A stretch of 6,874 nt of DNA from an uncultured Verrucomicrobia subdivision 3 bacterium (GTDB lineage Bacteria; Verrucomicrobiota; Verrucomicrobiae; Limisphaerales; CAMLLE01), in NCBI GenBank assembly GCA_946480555.1, contig CAMLLE010000166.1:1-6874 (forward strand), in the 5' to 3' direction. The notes under the pieces were generated by a model that saw only the letters and a program-made list of their open reading frames with translations, ran no database searches and was not told the DNA's origin. Made by a program: the position numbers and the translations under genes. Each line of letters starts with the position of its first letter. Position 1 is the stretch's first letter. Shown piece after piece: positions 1-6,624 of this stretch.

Positions 1-1267
1 TCACCGTGGCCTTGGTGGCAAACAGGAACCAGCCGTCGTTGTCCCGGCTCGGATTGTCCGGGCTGTTATGCAACAGGCCGGTGCCACGGATGTAATGGCC
101 TTCCACCTTGAAGATCAGCCAGTCGGTGGGATCAAAGCGGAACGACAGCGCCGCGTCTTTCTGAAAGCCATCTGACGAAACCGCCAGCGATTCGCCACCG
201 CGGTCGGAAGTGGCGCGATAGTATTCACCGTAGTAGGCACCCGCTTCGAAGTATTTGTTGAAGCGATAGGCGGCGCTGACATACCAGGCGTCGGTGTGAC
301 TGCGCGTTTCAGTGAGATTCACCGTGCTGGATGGCGCGGGCGGCATGTTGAACGTCGTGACCGCGTCTGAATTCGGCGCGATGTTCTGGTACTCGGCCTG
401 GAAGGTCCATGAGTTCCAGATGTACTCGAGCGAATATTGTTGCACCGGAATCCAGCTCTCGCTCTCCATTTTCAGCGTGCTGCCAGGCAGCGGCCCGGGC
501 GCCGAGGCGCCGTAGCTGAAATCCACCACGTATTGGAAAAGACTCCCGACTCGCAGCCCGGAGATCGGCGTGTTCCACCAAAGTTGAACGCCGGCGCTCA
601 GCGCGGGATCGATCGAATCCAGCGAGAAGGTTGGGCTTCCCGGCGATTGACCGCGCTGCCAGAACTCGTTGTTCAACAGATTGCCAATGCCGCCCGTTTT
701 CGAAACGTTCGCGAGACCGCCGAAAGCTTCATAGGACACAGCGCCCGCTTTGCCCATCGGCACGTTGCCGAAGATCATTCCACCATCGATCGAGGTGTTG
801 AAGTCGCGCCAGCGCGCATCGTAAATGCCCTGCGGAAGGAGAATCCACGTGCGGGCCAGATCGACGTCCTGGATGTGGTTGTAAATGCCGCCTGGACGGC
901 GAACGCGCCCGCCACGAAGTCCGAAATGGTCATTGAAGGTGTACTCGATGGAAGCGTAGTCGAGGAACGGCTCGTAATCGCCGATGCCACCCACATCAAA
1001 AAGAAATGCCTGCGCGGCAATGCGCGTGCGCGGCAGCGGATTGATCGACATGTTCAATCCCGCTTCGGAAAACCGGAACGACCCGCGCGTGCTGTCGCCG
1101 AGGTAATTGTAATCCGAGGAATAGAGGAAGCCCTGGCTTGCGAAGCCATGGATATCAACAGGCGGGAGGTTCGTGCCAAATTTCAGTTCGTACGCCTCAG
1201 CAGCGGACAGGCCCATCAGCGATGCGGCCGTCAAAGTCAGATATTTAGGTAACCGGGGAGTGGTCAT
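1..1267 (-). CDS. Porin-like outer-membrane beta-barrel protein, 3' end cut by window edge
   Basis: Reading the minus strand from ATG at 1267-1265 gives 422 codons with no stop, running off the left edge. An in-frame TGA two codons upstream (1273-1271) fixes this as the first possible start. Residues 1-25 form a signal peptide: Arg/Lys near the start, a hydrophobic stretch (LTLTAASLMGLSAA), and AEA before Tyr26. The mature part starts with an IHGFASQGFLYS-type strand (about 39-50), then alternating aromatic/polar strands rich in Gly, Tyr and Phe. It includes a RGGRVRRPGGIYN segment and an ARTWILLPQGIYDARWRD segment that I associate with putative porins. The last visible residues, GWFLFATKATV, look like the final barrel strand, so only a few codons are probably missing. 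It should sit in the outer membrane as a diffusion channel; the substrate cannot be told. No clear Shine-Dalgarno precedes the ATG. Seen: the open frame, signal peptide and strand pattern. Inferred: porin function. Confidence 0.85.
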   Translation of the reverse strand, partial: MTTPRLPKYLTLTAASLMGLSAAEAYELKFGTNLPPVDIHGFASQGFLYSSDYNYLGDSTRGSFRFSEAGLNMSINPLPRTRIAAQAFLFDVGGIGDYEPFLDYASIEYTFNDHFGLRGGRVRRPGGIYNHIQDVDLARTWILLPQGIYDARWRDFNTSIDGGMIFGNVPMGKAGAVSYEAFGGLANVSKTGGIGNLLNNEFWQRGQSPGSPTFSLDSIDPALSAGVQLWWNTPISGLRVGSLFQYVVDFSYGASAPGPLPGSTLKMESESWIPVQQYSLEYIWNSWTFQAEYQNIAPNSDAVTTFNMPPAPSSTVNLTETRSHTDAWYVSAAYRFNKYFEAGAYYGEYYRATSDRGGESLAVSSDGFQKDAALSFRFDPTDWLIFKVEGHYIRGTGLLHNSPDNPSRDNDGWFLFATKATV

Positions 1268-1310
1268 AGTTCAGTTGTCGTGGCGTCAGAGTCTGGTCTG
1301 AAACGCAAAT

Positions 1311-1330
1311 CTCCGTTTCGATGAACGGAG
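1311..1330 (-). other. Hairpin upstream of porin gene
   Basis: A perfect 7-bp inverted repeat (CTCCGTT at 1311-1317, AACGGAG at 1324-1330) with a 6-nt loop, lying about 44 nt before the porin ATG. It could be a 5'-leader structure or an operator. It lacks a following T-run on the minus strand, so a classical terminator is unlikely. Confidence 0.35.
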
Positions 1331-1531
1331 TTCAATCACGCAACTCAATCGGCGAACCCAACGTGGACTGAAGGAAAAACTTACACGGATTCACGGGAAT
1401 TTGCCGGAAATACTACAGGCCCGAGGGCAGAGGTTCCAAAAAGGCGCTAACGCAAGGGCAGGAAGGCGAGGCGCGAAGGATGAGCTTGGATGCTGCGCCG
1501 GGGGCAGGCGTGCCTCGGTTCATCCATCGGT

Positions 1532-1550
1532 TCGCGAAAGGCTTCCGCGA
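1532..1550 (-). terminator. Hairpin directly after metallopeptidase stop
   Basis: On the minus strand, three bases after the TGA, an 8-bp stem (TCGCGGAA paired with TTTCGCGA, seven Watson-Crick pairs plus one G-T) closes on a 3-nt loop. Its position suggests transcript-end formation or 3'-end protection of the HD/metallopeptidase message. No U-tract follows, so it is not a textbook intrinsic terminator. Confidence 0.4.
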
Positions 1551-1553
1551 TTC

Positions 1554-1922
1554 TCACTCCAGACCACGATCGAACAGCTCGTCCTCATTCAAACCAAGGT
1601 AATGTCCCAGTTCGTGCAGCAACGTCGTGCGGACTTCTTCGCGGAAACATCCCTCATCCTGCTCCGCCAGCTCCCAAAGGTTCTCCAGGAACAGAATAAT
1701 CTGCGGCGGCATCGGCACCGCGCCTTCGTCCACGAAATCGGGACCAACGAACAGGCCCAGGGTGTCCGGCAGAATGCCGTCGTCTTGAAGCCCCGGATTC
1801 GGCAGCGGCTCGACGGTGATGGGCAGAGCAACGGCGCGTTCGCGCAATTCCAGCGGCAACTTCGCCAGCGTCGACTCAACTTCATCCGTCGCCAAGGCAA
1901 CGAGTGATTCCCAGTTCATCAT
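1554..1922 (-). CDS. Small zincin-type metallopeptidase family protein (DUF1025/PF06262-like)
   Basis: The 122-residue product ends with HELGHYLGLNEDEL (residues 103-116), the HExxH zinc-metallopeptidase signature followed by the conserved Glu/Asp pattern of the minimal metallopeptidase-like family once called DUF1025. The two His and the Glu of HELGH would bind zinc and activate water. Upstream, a PxxxxxFxG-type stretch and a PPQIILFLENLWELA helix match the family's compact layout of about 110-130 residues. There is no signal peptide, so it is probably cytoplasmic; the physiological substrate of this family is unknown. Start choice: GGAGGA (1928-1923) abuts a double ATG at 1922-1917. The first ATG overlaps the HD gene stop as ATGA; the second gives better ribosome spacing and would shorten the protein by one residue. 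An in-frame TTG at 1934 is possible, but it lies upstream of the GGAGGA. Translational coupling to the HD gene is likely. Confidence 0.85.
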   Translation of the reverse strand: MMNWESLVALATDEVESTLAKLPLELRERAVALPITVEPLPNPGLQDDGILPDTLGLFVGPDFVDEGAVPMPPQIILFLENLWELAEQDEGCFREEVRTTLLHELGHYLGLNEDELFDRGLE

Positions 1923-2524
1923 TCCTCCGCGCAACCTTCAGCGTCCGCAGCAGCCAGAAACAGCTGCAACGCCTTGACTCGGGATTGTGCGAGCAGGCGC
2001 GAGGTTCCGAGCTGGAGCTGCGCCGGCAAGGTCTCGGCGTTCTTGCGCAACACGCGCAGTGCATCCGGGAACCGCTGAAATCGTGTATCGCGGCCGATCT
2101 TGCAAGCGGTGCGCAACACAATCGTGGCGCCCAGCTGTTCCAGGATATCGGCGTCGCGAACGATGGTTCCCTCAATCGTCGTCGGAGTGGCGGGAGGCTG
2201 GTGCGTTCGAATTGCTTCCACAACAGCTGCGATTTTTTCCTTCGGGAAACCGAGCCGCTCCAGAATGGCAGGCGTTTGCTGCATCGTATAGGCGACACAA
2301 TCCCAAGCGGCGAGCGCCTCGGGATTTTCCGGTCGATGCCCCACGAAGACGCCGAGATCGTGCAGCCACACCGCCGCAAAGACGACATCGTCATCATAAT
2401 CCTCCCCTGCCCCGACGAGTTTGGTCAGTTCGTAAAGCCGAGGCTGGTGGCTGAACTTGTCCACCGGCCTGGCCTGTTCGCGGATGAACTCGACGATGGC
2501 GGTTCGAAACTCAAGGAATGTCAC
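1919..2524 (-). CDS. HD-domain metal-dependent phosphohydrolase
   Basis: A 201-residue soluble protein with the ordered metal-ligand pattern of the HD superfamily: His26, the His55-Asp56 doublet in AAVWLHDLG, further His at 63 and 108, and Asp126 in RDADILEQLGA. The helical spacing and the late D-A-D motif resemble uncharacterised HD hydrolases of the YedJ/HDIG-like kind that act on nucleotides or phosphate esters; the substrate cannot be deduced. The start is GTG at 2524-2522. An in-frame TAA at 2533-2531 rules out a longer form, and no nearby internal start keeps His26. There is no visible Shine-Dalgarno; a palindromic repeat ends 13 bp upstream and may contribute the leader. The stop TGA (1921-1919) overlaps the metallopeptidase start, which indicates one message. 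The C-terminal ~50 residues are helical with no motif I recognise. Confidence 0.85.
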   Translation of the reverse strand: MTFLEFRTAIVEFIREQARPVDKFSHQPRLYELTKLVGAGEDYDDDVVFAAVWLHDLGVFVGHRPENPEALAAWDCVAYTMQQTPAILERLGFPKEKIAAVVEAIRTHQPPATPTTIEGTIVRDADILEQLGATIVLRTACKIGRDTRFQRFPDALRVLRKNAETLPAQLQLGTSRLLAQSRVKALQLFLAAADAEGCAEE

Positions 2525-2537
2525 AAGAAATTAGACT

Positions 2538-2635
2538 AACCACGGATCAACACACATAGACACGGATTTCAAATTTCATCTGTGGATCGACCAGTTAATC
2601 TTCTGATCCGAGTGAATCCATGTCCATCCGTGGTT
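2538..2635. repeat. Intergenic imperfect palindromic repeat (CCACGGAT type)
   Basis: The element is bounded by a perfect 10-bp inverted repeat, AACCACGGAT at 2538-2547 and ATCCGTGGTT at 2626-2635. The 30-bp arms match at 22 of 30 positions. Internal words such as ACACGGAT and CATCTGTGG echo the ends. It fills nearly the whole 126-bp gap between ileS and the HD gene, leaving 13 and 15 bp. From memory, repeats built on these words recur between genes in Verrucomicrobia and other environmental bacteria; this was not checked. It could fold as a long hairpin between the two transcripts. Confidence 0.7.
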
Positions 2636-2650
2636 GAAACCTATTTCATT

Positions 2651-5515
2651 CTACGCCTTGAACTGCTTCACCGCTTCGACGCAGCGGCCGCACAAGGTCG
2701 GGTGTTCCGCGTGGCTTGCCACATCGGTTTCCCAATGCCAGCAACGTTCGCATTTCTGGCCTTGGGCGCGGACGACCTGGACTTCGACGACGCCGTTCCC
2801 GGTCAATTCCACTTCAAGCTGCGACACGTTGGCCAGTTCGCGCAGCGCTTCCAGATGAGCCTTGGCATCGACCAGCAATTGATCTGTGCCGCGGAGAATC
2901 ACCCGCGCTTCCAGGGATTTGCCGATCGTTTTGGCCTGACGCGCCTTTTCCAATTCGGGCAGCAGCTTCTCCCGCAATGCGAACAAGCCGTTCCAGGCGC
3001 TGACTTCCGCTTCGGAACGTGTGAAGGAAAATTCCGTCCACCCGGTGCGATGAATCGACTCCACCGTCTTGCCGGGCACAAATTCCCAGGCTTCATCTGC
3101 GGTGTAGGCGAGAACCGGCGCGAGCATTTTGCAGAGCCCGGACACAATCCGATGCAAGGCGGTCTGCGTTGAACGCCGGCGCGGTGAGTTCGCCGGATCG
3201 GTGTACATCCGATCTTTGATCACGTCGTGATAGATCGATGACAGCTCGACTGCGATGAACTGGCTGACCTTCTGGTAAACGACGTGAAACTCGAACTTGT
3301 CGTAAGCTTCGATGACATCGCGCTCCAGCTTGGCAAACTCGCCCAGAATCCAACGGTCCAAACCGGTCAGCTGATCGTCGCCAACGCTTTGCCTGGCGGG
3401 ATCGAAGTCGTAGAGGTTCGAAAGTTGATAACGCAGTGCGTTGCGGATGCCGCGATAGGTCTCGCCAACCTTGTTAACACGTTCTTCGCTCACGACGATG
3501 TCGTTGCGGAAATCCTGCGAGGCAACCCAAAGGCGAACCACGTCCGCACCCCACTTCTTCACGTAGGCCTCGGCCGTTTGCGGTTTCTCGTATCCGCCCT
3601 GTTTGCTCTTGGAGATCTTTTCGCGATCGGCGTCCACCATGAAGCCGTGAGTCAAGACGGTCTTGAACGGCGCCGAGCCGTTGCCCGCGAGCGACAGCAA
3701 CAATGAGGACTGGAACCAGCCGCGATGCTGGTCGGAGCCTTCCAGATACATGTCGGCTTGGAACGGCTTTTCTTTTCCGCTGATTTCTCTGCGGCGGGCG
3801 ATCACAGCACGCGAGGACGAACCGGAATCGATCCAGACGTCGAGCGTGTCGTTGGATTTCGCAACCGCATCGGCGCCTTTCCAGTCGTTCGGCTTCACCA
3901 GCGACCAAAGTTCAGCGGCAGATTTTTCGAACCACACGTTCGAACCGTGCTTCTCGATCAGGTCCGCGGCATTGCGGACAATCTGTGCGTCCAGGATTGG
4001 TTCGCCTTTCGCATCGTAAAACGCCGGGATCGGCACGCCCCACGTGCGCTGGCGTGAAATGCACCAGTCGGGACGGGTCTGAACGGCGCCTTTGATGCGG
4101 TTCACGCCCCAATCGGGAATCCACTTCACACGATCGATTTCGGCAAGGGCTCGATTGCGGAAGGTAGGAGCCGACGTGAGGAGGCTCTGATCTTTCCCCG
4201 ATTTTGAAGTGAGACTCCTTACATCGTCTCCTACATGATCAATGCGAATAAACCACTGATCCATCGCGCGGAAGATCACCGCCGTCTTGCTGCGCCAGCA
4301 ATGCGGATAGCTGTGGTGATAATTCTCCTGATGCAACAGCGCCTGGCGAACGCGCAACTCGTGCAGCACCGCTTCATTCGCGTCGCTCTTGCCATGCTTC
4401 TCGAGGATCGACTTGCCCACCATCTCGGCCGGCATCTGCTCCTCAACAGGAAGATCATTCGTGAGCGCAAGCCGCCCATCGTCGTCGACCGGCGAATAGA
4501 TCGGCAATCCGGTCTTCATGCCAAGGCCGTAATCTTCGAGGCCATGGCCAGGCGCGATGTGGACGAAGCCCGTTCCCGTATCGCTCGTGACAAAATCCGC
4601 AGCGTACGCTTTGCCGATGCGTTTGCAGAAGGGATGCGCGTATTGCAGCTTCGCGAGTTCTTCCGCGGGGAACGGCGTCTCCTGATACTCGGTCCACCCG
4701 CACTTCTCAGCGACGGCGGGGAGAAGGCCGCGAAAGAGAATGAACTGTTCGCCGCCAACGGTGGCTTTAACGTATTGCAGCTTTTCGTTGTAAGCCACTG
4801 CCAGGTTCGCAGGCAAAGTCCAGGGCGTTGTCGTCCAGATGACGATGAACGTCTTTGGCTGGCCAACCACCGGGAACTTCACGAAAACGCTCTGGCTGAC
4901 GTGATCCGCGTATTCCACCTCGGCTTCCGCCAGCGCCGTGCGGCACGGAATGCTCCAGTAAACCGGCTTCTTCCCACGATAGACAAATCCCTGCGCGACG
5001 ATGTCCGCGAACAGGCGCAGTTCGTCAGCTTCGTATTCCTTGTTCAGCGTGAGATACGGATTCTCCCAATCTCCCAGCACGCCGAGCCGCTTGAATTGCT
5101 CGCGCTGGATGTCGATGTATTTGCGCGCATAAGCTTCACACGCTTTGCGGATGGACGCCGCGTCGGCGCTCGTGTCCCCGGCTTTGCGCATCTCTTGCGA
5201 GACCTTGAACTCGATGGGCAGCCCGTGGCAATCCCAGCCCGGAATGTAAGGCGCACTGAAGCCACGGAGCGTCTTGTACTTGATGATGACGTCCTTGAGA
5301 ATCTTGTTCAGCGCAGTGCCGATGTGGACATCGCCATTGGCAAACGGCGGGCCATCGTGCAGCACAAACTTTGGGTCGCCTGCGCGCTGCGCCTGGATTT
5401 TTTCGTAAAGCCCGGCAGCCTGCCACTTCTTCAAGCGTTCCGGTTCCCGCGTGACCAGATCGGCCTTCATCGGGAAATCGGTGCGCGGAAGGTTCAATGT
5501 ATCTTTGTATTCCAT
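2651..5515 (-). CDS. ileS: Isoleucyl-tRNA synthetase
   Basis: The 954-residue class I enzyme charges tRNA-Ile with isoleucine in the cytoplasm, and its length is normal for bacterial IleRS. In order: the ATP-binding HIGH region reads HIGT (64-67, within PPFANGDVHIGTALNK). PGWDCHGLPIEFKV lies at 92-105. The CP1 editing domain has TTTPWTLPANL (228-238) and GTGFVHIAPGHGLEDY (314-329). WCISRQRTWGVPIP is at 484-497 and DVWIDSGSSS near 559-568. The KMSKS loop reads KISKS (633-637). The tRNA-binding helical domain follows, then a C-terminal zinc finger with Cys922, Cys925, Cys942 and Cys945. Residues 428-451 are an extra segment, encoded by a palindromic element, between MDQWFIRIDH and FRNRALAEI where relatives have about two residues. 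The reading frame is intact through it. ATG at 5515-5513 precedes the conserved MEYKDTLNLPRTDFPM start; stop is TAG. The gene sits 86 bp downstream of pheS. Confidence 0.98.
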   Translation of the reverse strand: MEYKDTLNLPRTDFPMKADLVTREPERLKKWQAAGLYEKIQAQRAGDPKFVLHDGPPFANGDVHIGTALNKILKDVIIKYKTLRGFSAPYIPGWDCHGLPIEFKVSQEMRKAGDTSADAASIRKACEAYARKYIDIQREQFKRLGVLGDWENPYLTLNKEYEADELRLFADIVAQGFVYRGKKPVYWSIPCRTALAEAEVEYADHVSQSVFVKFPVVGQPKTFIVIWTTTPWTLPANLAVAYNEKLQYVKATVGGEQFILFRGLLPAVAEKCGWTEYQETPFPAEELAKLQYAHPFCKRIGKAYAADFVTSDTGTGFVHIAPGHGLEDYGLGMKTGLPIYSPVDDDGRLALTNDLPVEEQMPAEMVGKSILEKHGKSDANEAVLHELRVRQALLHQENYHHSYPHCWRSKTAVIFRAMDQWFIRIDHVGDDVRSLTSKSGKDQSLLTSAPTFRNRALAEIDRVKWIPDWGVNRIKGAVQTRPDWCISRQRTWGVPIPAFYDAKGEPILDAQIVRNAADLIEKHGSNVWFEKSAAELWSLVKPNDWKGADAVAKSNDTLDVWIDSGSSSRAVIARRREISGKEKPFQADMYLEGSDQHRGWFQSSLLLSLAGNGSAPFKTVLTHGFMVDADREKISKSKQGGYEKPQTAEAYVKKWGADVVRLWVASQDFRNDIVVSEERVNKVGETYRGIRNALRYQLSNLYDFDPARQSVGDDQLTGLDRWILGEFAKLERDVIEAYDKFEFHVVYQKVSQFIAVELSSIYHDVIKDRMYTDPANSPRRRSTQTALHRIVSGLCKMLAPVLAYTADEAWEFVPGKTVESIHRTGWTEFSFTRSEAEVSAWNGLFALREKLLPELEKARQAKTIGKSLEARVILRGTDQLLVDAKAHLEALRELANVSQLEVELTGNGVVEVQVVRAQGQKCERCWHWETDVASHAEHPTLCGRCVEAVKQFKA
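4164..4234. repeat. 71-bp palindromic element inserted in frame inside ileS
   Basis: Arms of 24 bp (4164-4187 and 4211-4234) are inverted copies matching at 20 of 24 positions, beginning GTAGGAG and ending CTCCTAC, around a 23-bp centre. It starts exactly on an ileS codon boundary (Val428) and ends one base short of completing codon 451. It therefore encodes a 24-residue Ser/Asp/Thr-rich segment absent from typical IleRS. The arms have the look of a mobile palindromic repeat of the REP/MITE or Rickettsia-palindromic-element kind. No second copy is seen in this window. Confidence 0.75.
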
Positions 5516-5529
5516 CGCAAAGAGTTCGA

Positions 5530-5558
5530 AAGCTAACAGCGGGTTTTTGGGGTGTCAA
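5530..5558 (-). promoter_or_regulatory. Possible sigma70-type promoter for ileS
   Basis: In the pheS-ileS gap the minus strand has a perfect TTGACA (5558-5553), a 17-bp spacer and TAGCTT (5535-5530), which matches only three of six -10 consensus positions. Transcription would begin very close to the ileS ATG, giving a leader of only about 8 nt. An alternative is readthrough from pheS. No strong terminator is seen in the gap, only a 4-bp GGCG/CGCC stem with a GAGA loop after the pheS stop. Confidence 0.35.
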
Positions 5559-5601
5559 CGAACCCGGACCCACGCTCCGTTGGCGTCTCCGCCCTTAAAC
5601 T

Positions 5602-6624
5602 TCAGAACTGCCGAAGAAAGCGAAGGTCGTTTTCGTAGAACAGCCGGATGTCGTTGATTCCATAACGAATCATCGCAATGCGCTCGATGCCGAAACCAAA
5701 AGCCCAGCCAGTCCAGGCCTCCGGATCGTAACCGACATTCTCGAACACCTTCGGATGCACCATGCCACAGCCGGCAATCTCCAGCCAATCCTTGCCCATC
5801 TTCTTCACGAGCGAACTGGTGAAATCGATTTCGAAACTCGGCTCCGTGTAACTGAAGTAGTGCGGGCGAAAGCGAATCTTCACATCGCTGCCCATCAACT
5901 CGCGAAAGACGAACTCGACGGTCCCCTTCAAATCCGCAGCCGTCACGCCCTTGTCCACATACAGGCCTTCCACCTGCTGGAATGTCGGATTGTGCGTGGC
6001 GTCGGCGTTATCGCGACGATAGACACGGCCCGGGACGATGATTCGCACCGGCGGCGGCTGCGATTTCATCACGCGGATCTGAACGGATGAGGTGTGCGTT
6101 CGCAGCAATTGCTTCGGGTTCGGAGTTCCGGGTTTCGCGTCGCCCAAATAAAACGTGTCCTGCGTGTCGCGCGCGGGATGATCCGCCGGAGTGTTCAGCG
6201 CATCAAAGCAATGATACTCGTCCTCGATCTCAGGACCGTCGGCCACGACAAAGCCTATTTTCCGGAAACTGCGAACGATGTCTTCTGTCGTTTGCGTGAG
6301 CGGATGCAATTTCCCGAGCACGCGGCGGCGACCGGGCAGGGTGAAATCAGTCGGTTCCTTGGGCAGCGCGGCTTTGAGTTCCAGTTCGCCGCGGCGTTCG
6401 GCCAAGGCAGATTCGAGCACGCTTTTCGCAGCGTTGATCAACTTGCCGGCGGCGGGCTTCTCTTCCTTCGGCAAGGTGCCGAGCTGTTTCATCAGCGCAG
6501 TGAATTTCCCGTTCGCACCAATCCATGCGCCTTTGGTCTGCTCCAGGGCGGCGAGATCAGGCGCGGCTTTCAATTCAGCCAGCGCGGACTGCTTCAACGG
6601 CTCAATTTCATTCAGGAACGACAT
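5602..6624 (-). CDS. pheS: Phenylalanyl-tRNA synthetase alpha subunit
   Basis: This 340-residue subunit is the catalytic half of the (alpha-beta)2 PheRS that charges tRNA-Phe. The N-terminal ~85 residues form the tRNA-binding coiled coil (charged, Ala/Leu/Lys/Glu-rich). The class II core follows: HPLTQTTEDIVRSFRKIGF (107-125), GPEIEDEYHCFDALN (130-144), PADHPARDTQDTFYL (146-160), LLRTHTSSVQIRVM (173-186). Motif 2 is GRVYRRDNADATHNPTFQQ (199-217), leading into VEGLYVD. Motif 3 is GWAFGFGIERIAMIRYGIN (306-324). The C-terminus ENDLRFLRQF is the usual family end. Residues 163-171 (AKPGTPNPK), between DTFYLGD and QLLRTHT, look like about eight extra residues and coincide with a heptamer repeat. 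ATG at 6624-6622 gives the expected N-terminus; no Shine-Dalgarno is obvious. pheT, its usual partner, is not downstream; ileS is. Confidence 0.97.
   Translation of the reverse strand: MSFLNEIEPLKQSALAELKAAPDLAALEQTKGAWIGANGKFTALMKQLGTLPKEEKPAAGKLINAAKSVLESALAERRGELELKAALPKEPTDFTLPGRRRVLGKLHPLTQTTEDIVRSFRKIGFVVADGPEIEDEYHCFDALNTPADHPARDTQDTFYLGDAKPGTPNPKQLLRTHTSSVQIRVMKSQPPPVRIIVPGRVYRRDNADATHNPTFQQVEGLYVDKGVTAADLKGTVEFVFRELMGSDVKIRFRPHYFSYTEPSFEIDFTSSLVKKMGKDWLEIAGCGMVHPKVFENVGYDPEAWTGWAFGFGIERIAMIRYGINDIRLFYENDLRFLRQF
6113..6140. repeat. Four degenerate heptamers inside pheS
   Basis: On the plus strand four consecutive 7-mers, TTCGGGT, TCGGAGT, TCCGGGT and TTCGCGT, share a T-x-x-G-x-G-T pattern. 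Read in the pheS frame they encode AKPGTPNPK, a Pro/Lys-rich surface-type segment where other PheS proteins have a shorter turn. Similar TTCGGGT-like tracts occur between genes in some bacteria, as I recall. The run is short and degenerate, so chance is possible. Confidence 0.4.

Larger units (their letters stand above)
1268..1553. other. Intergenic spacer between metallopeptidase and porin genes
   Basis: This 286-bp gap presumably carries the porin promoter on the minus strand. I see no convincing -35/-10 pair and no Shine-Dalgarno directly before the porin ATG. It holds two short hairpins, listed separately. Nothing in it looks like a conserved protein or a structured RNA I recognise. Confidence 0.5.

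Noticed and set aside
437..1252. 271-codon open frame on the plus strand
   Set aside because: It is antisense to the porin, its product is rich in Arg/Ala with no domain pattern, and the minus strand has a signal peptide and barrel strands.
1401..1907. 168-codon open frame on the plus strand
   Set aside because: Most of it is antisense to the metallopeptidase with its HELGH motif, and its product shows no recognisable features.
1904..2539. 211-codon open frame on the plus strand
   Set aside because: It is antisense to the HD-domain gene, and the motif evidence is on the other strand.
2538..2635. CRISPR array reading of the repeated CACGGAT words
   Set aside because: The copies are inverted rather than direct, have no regular spacers, and no cas genes are present.
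4235..5536. 433-codon open frame on the plus strand
   Set aside because: It lies fully opposite ileS, whose conserved motifs prove the minus-strand reading; it is a codon-bias shadow.
5541..5552. T-rich GGGTTTTTGGGG tract as an intrinsic terminator
   Set aside because: The T-run is on the plus strand, opposite to all genes here, and no stable hairpin precedes it.
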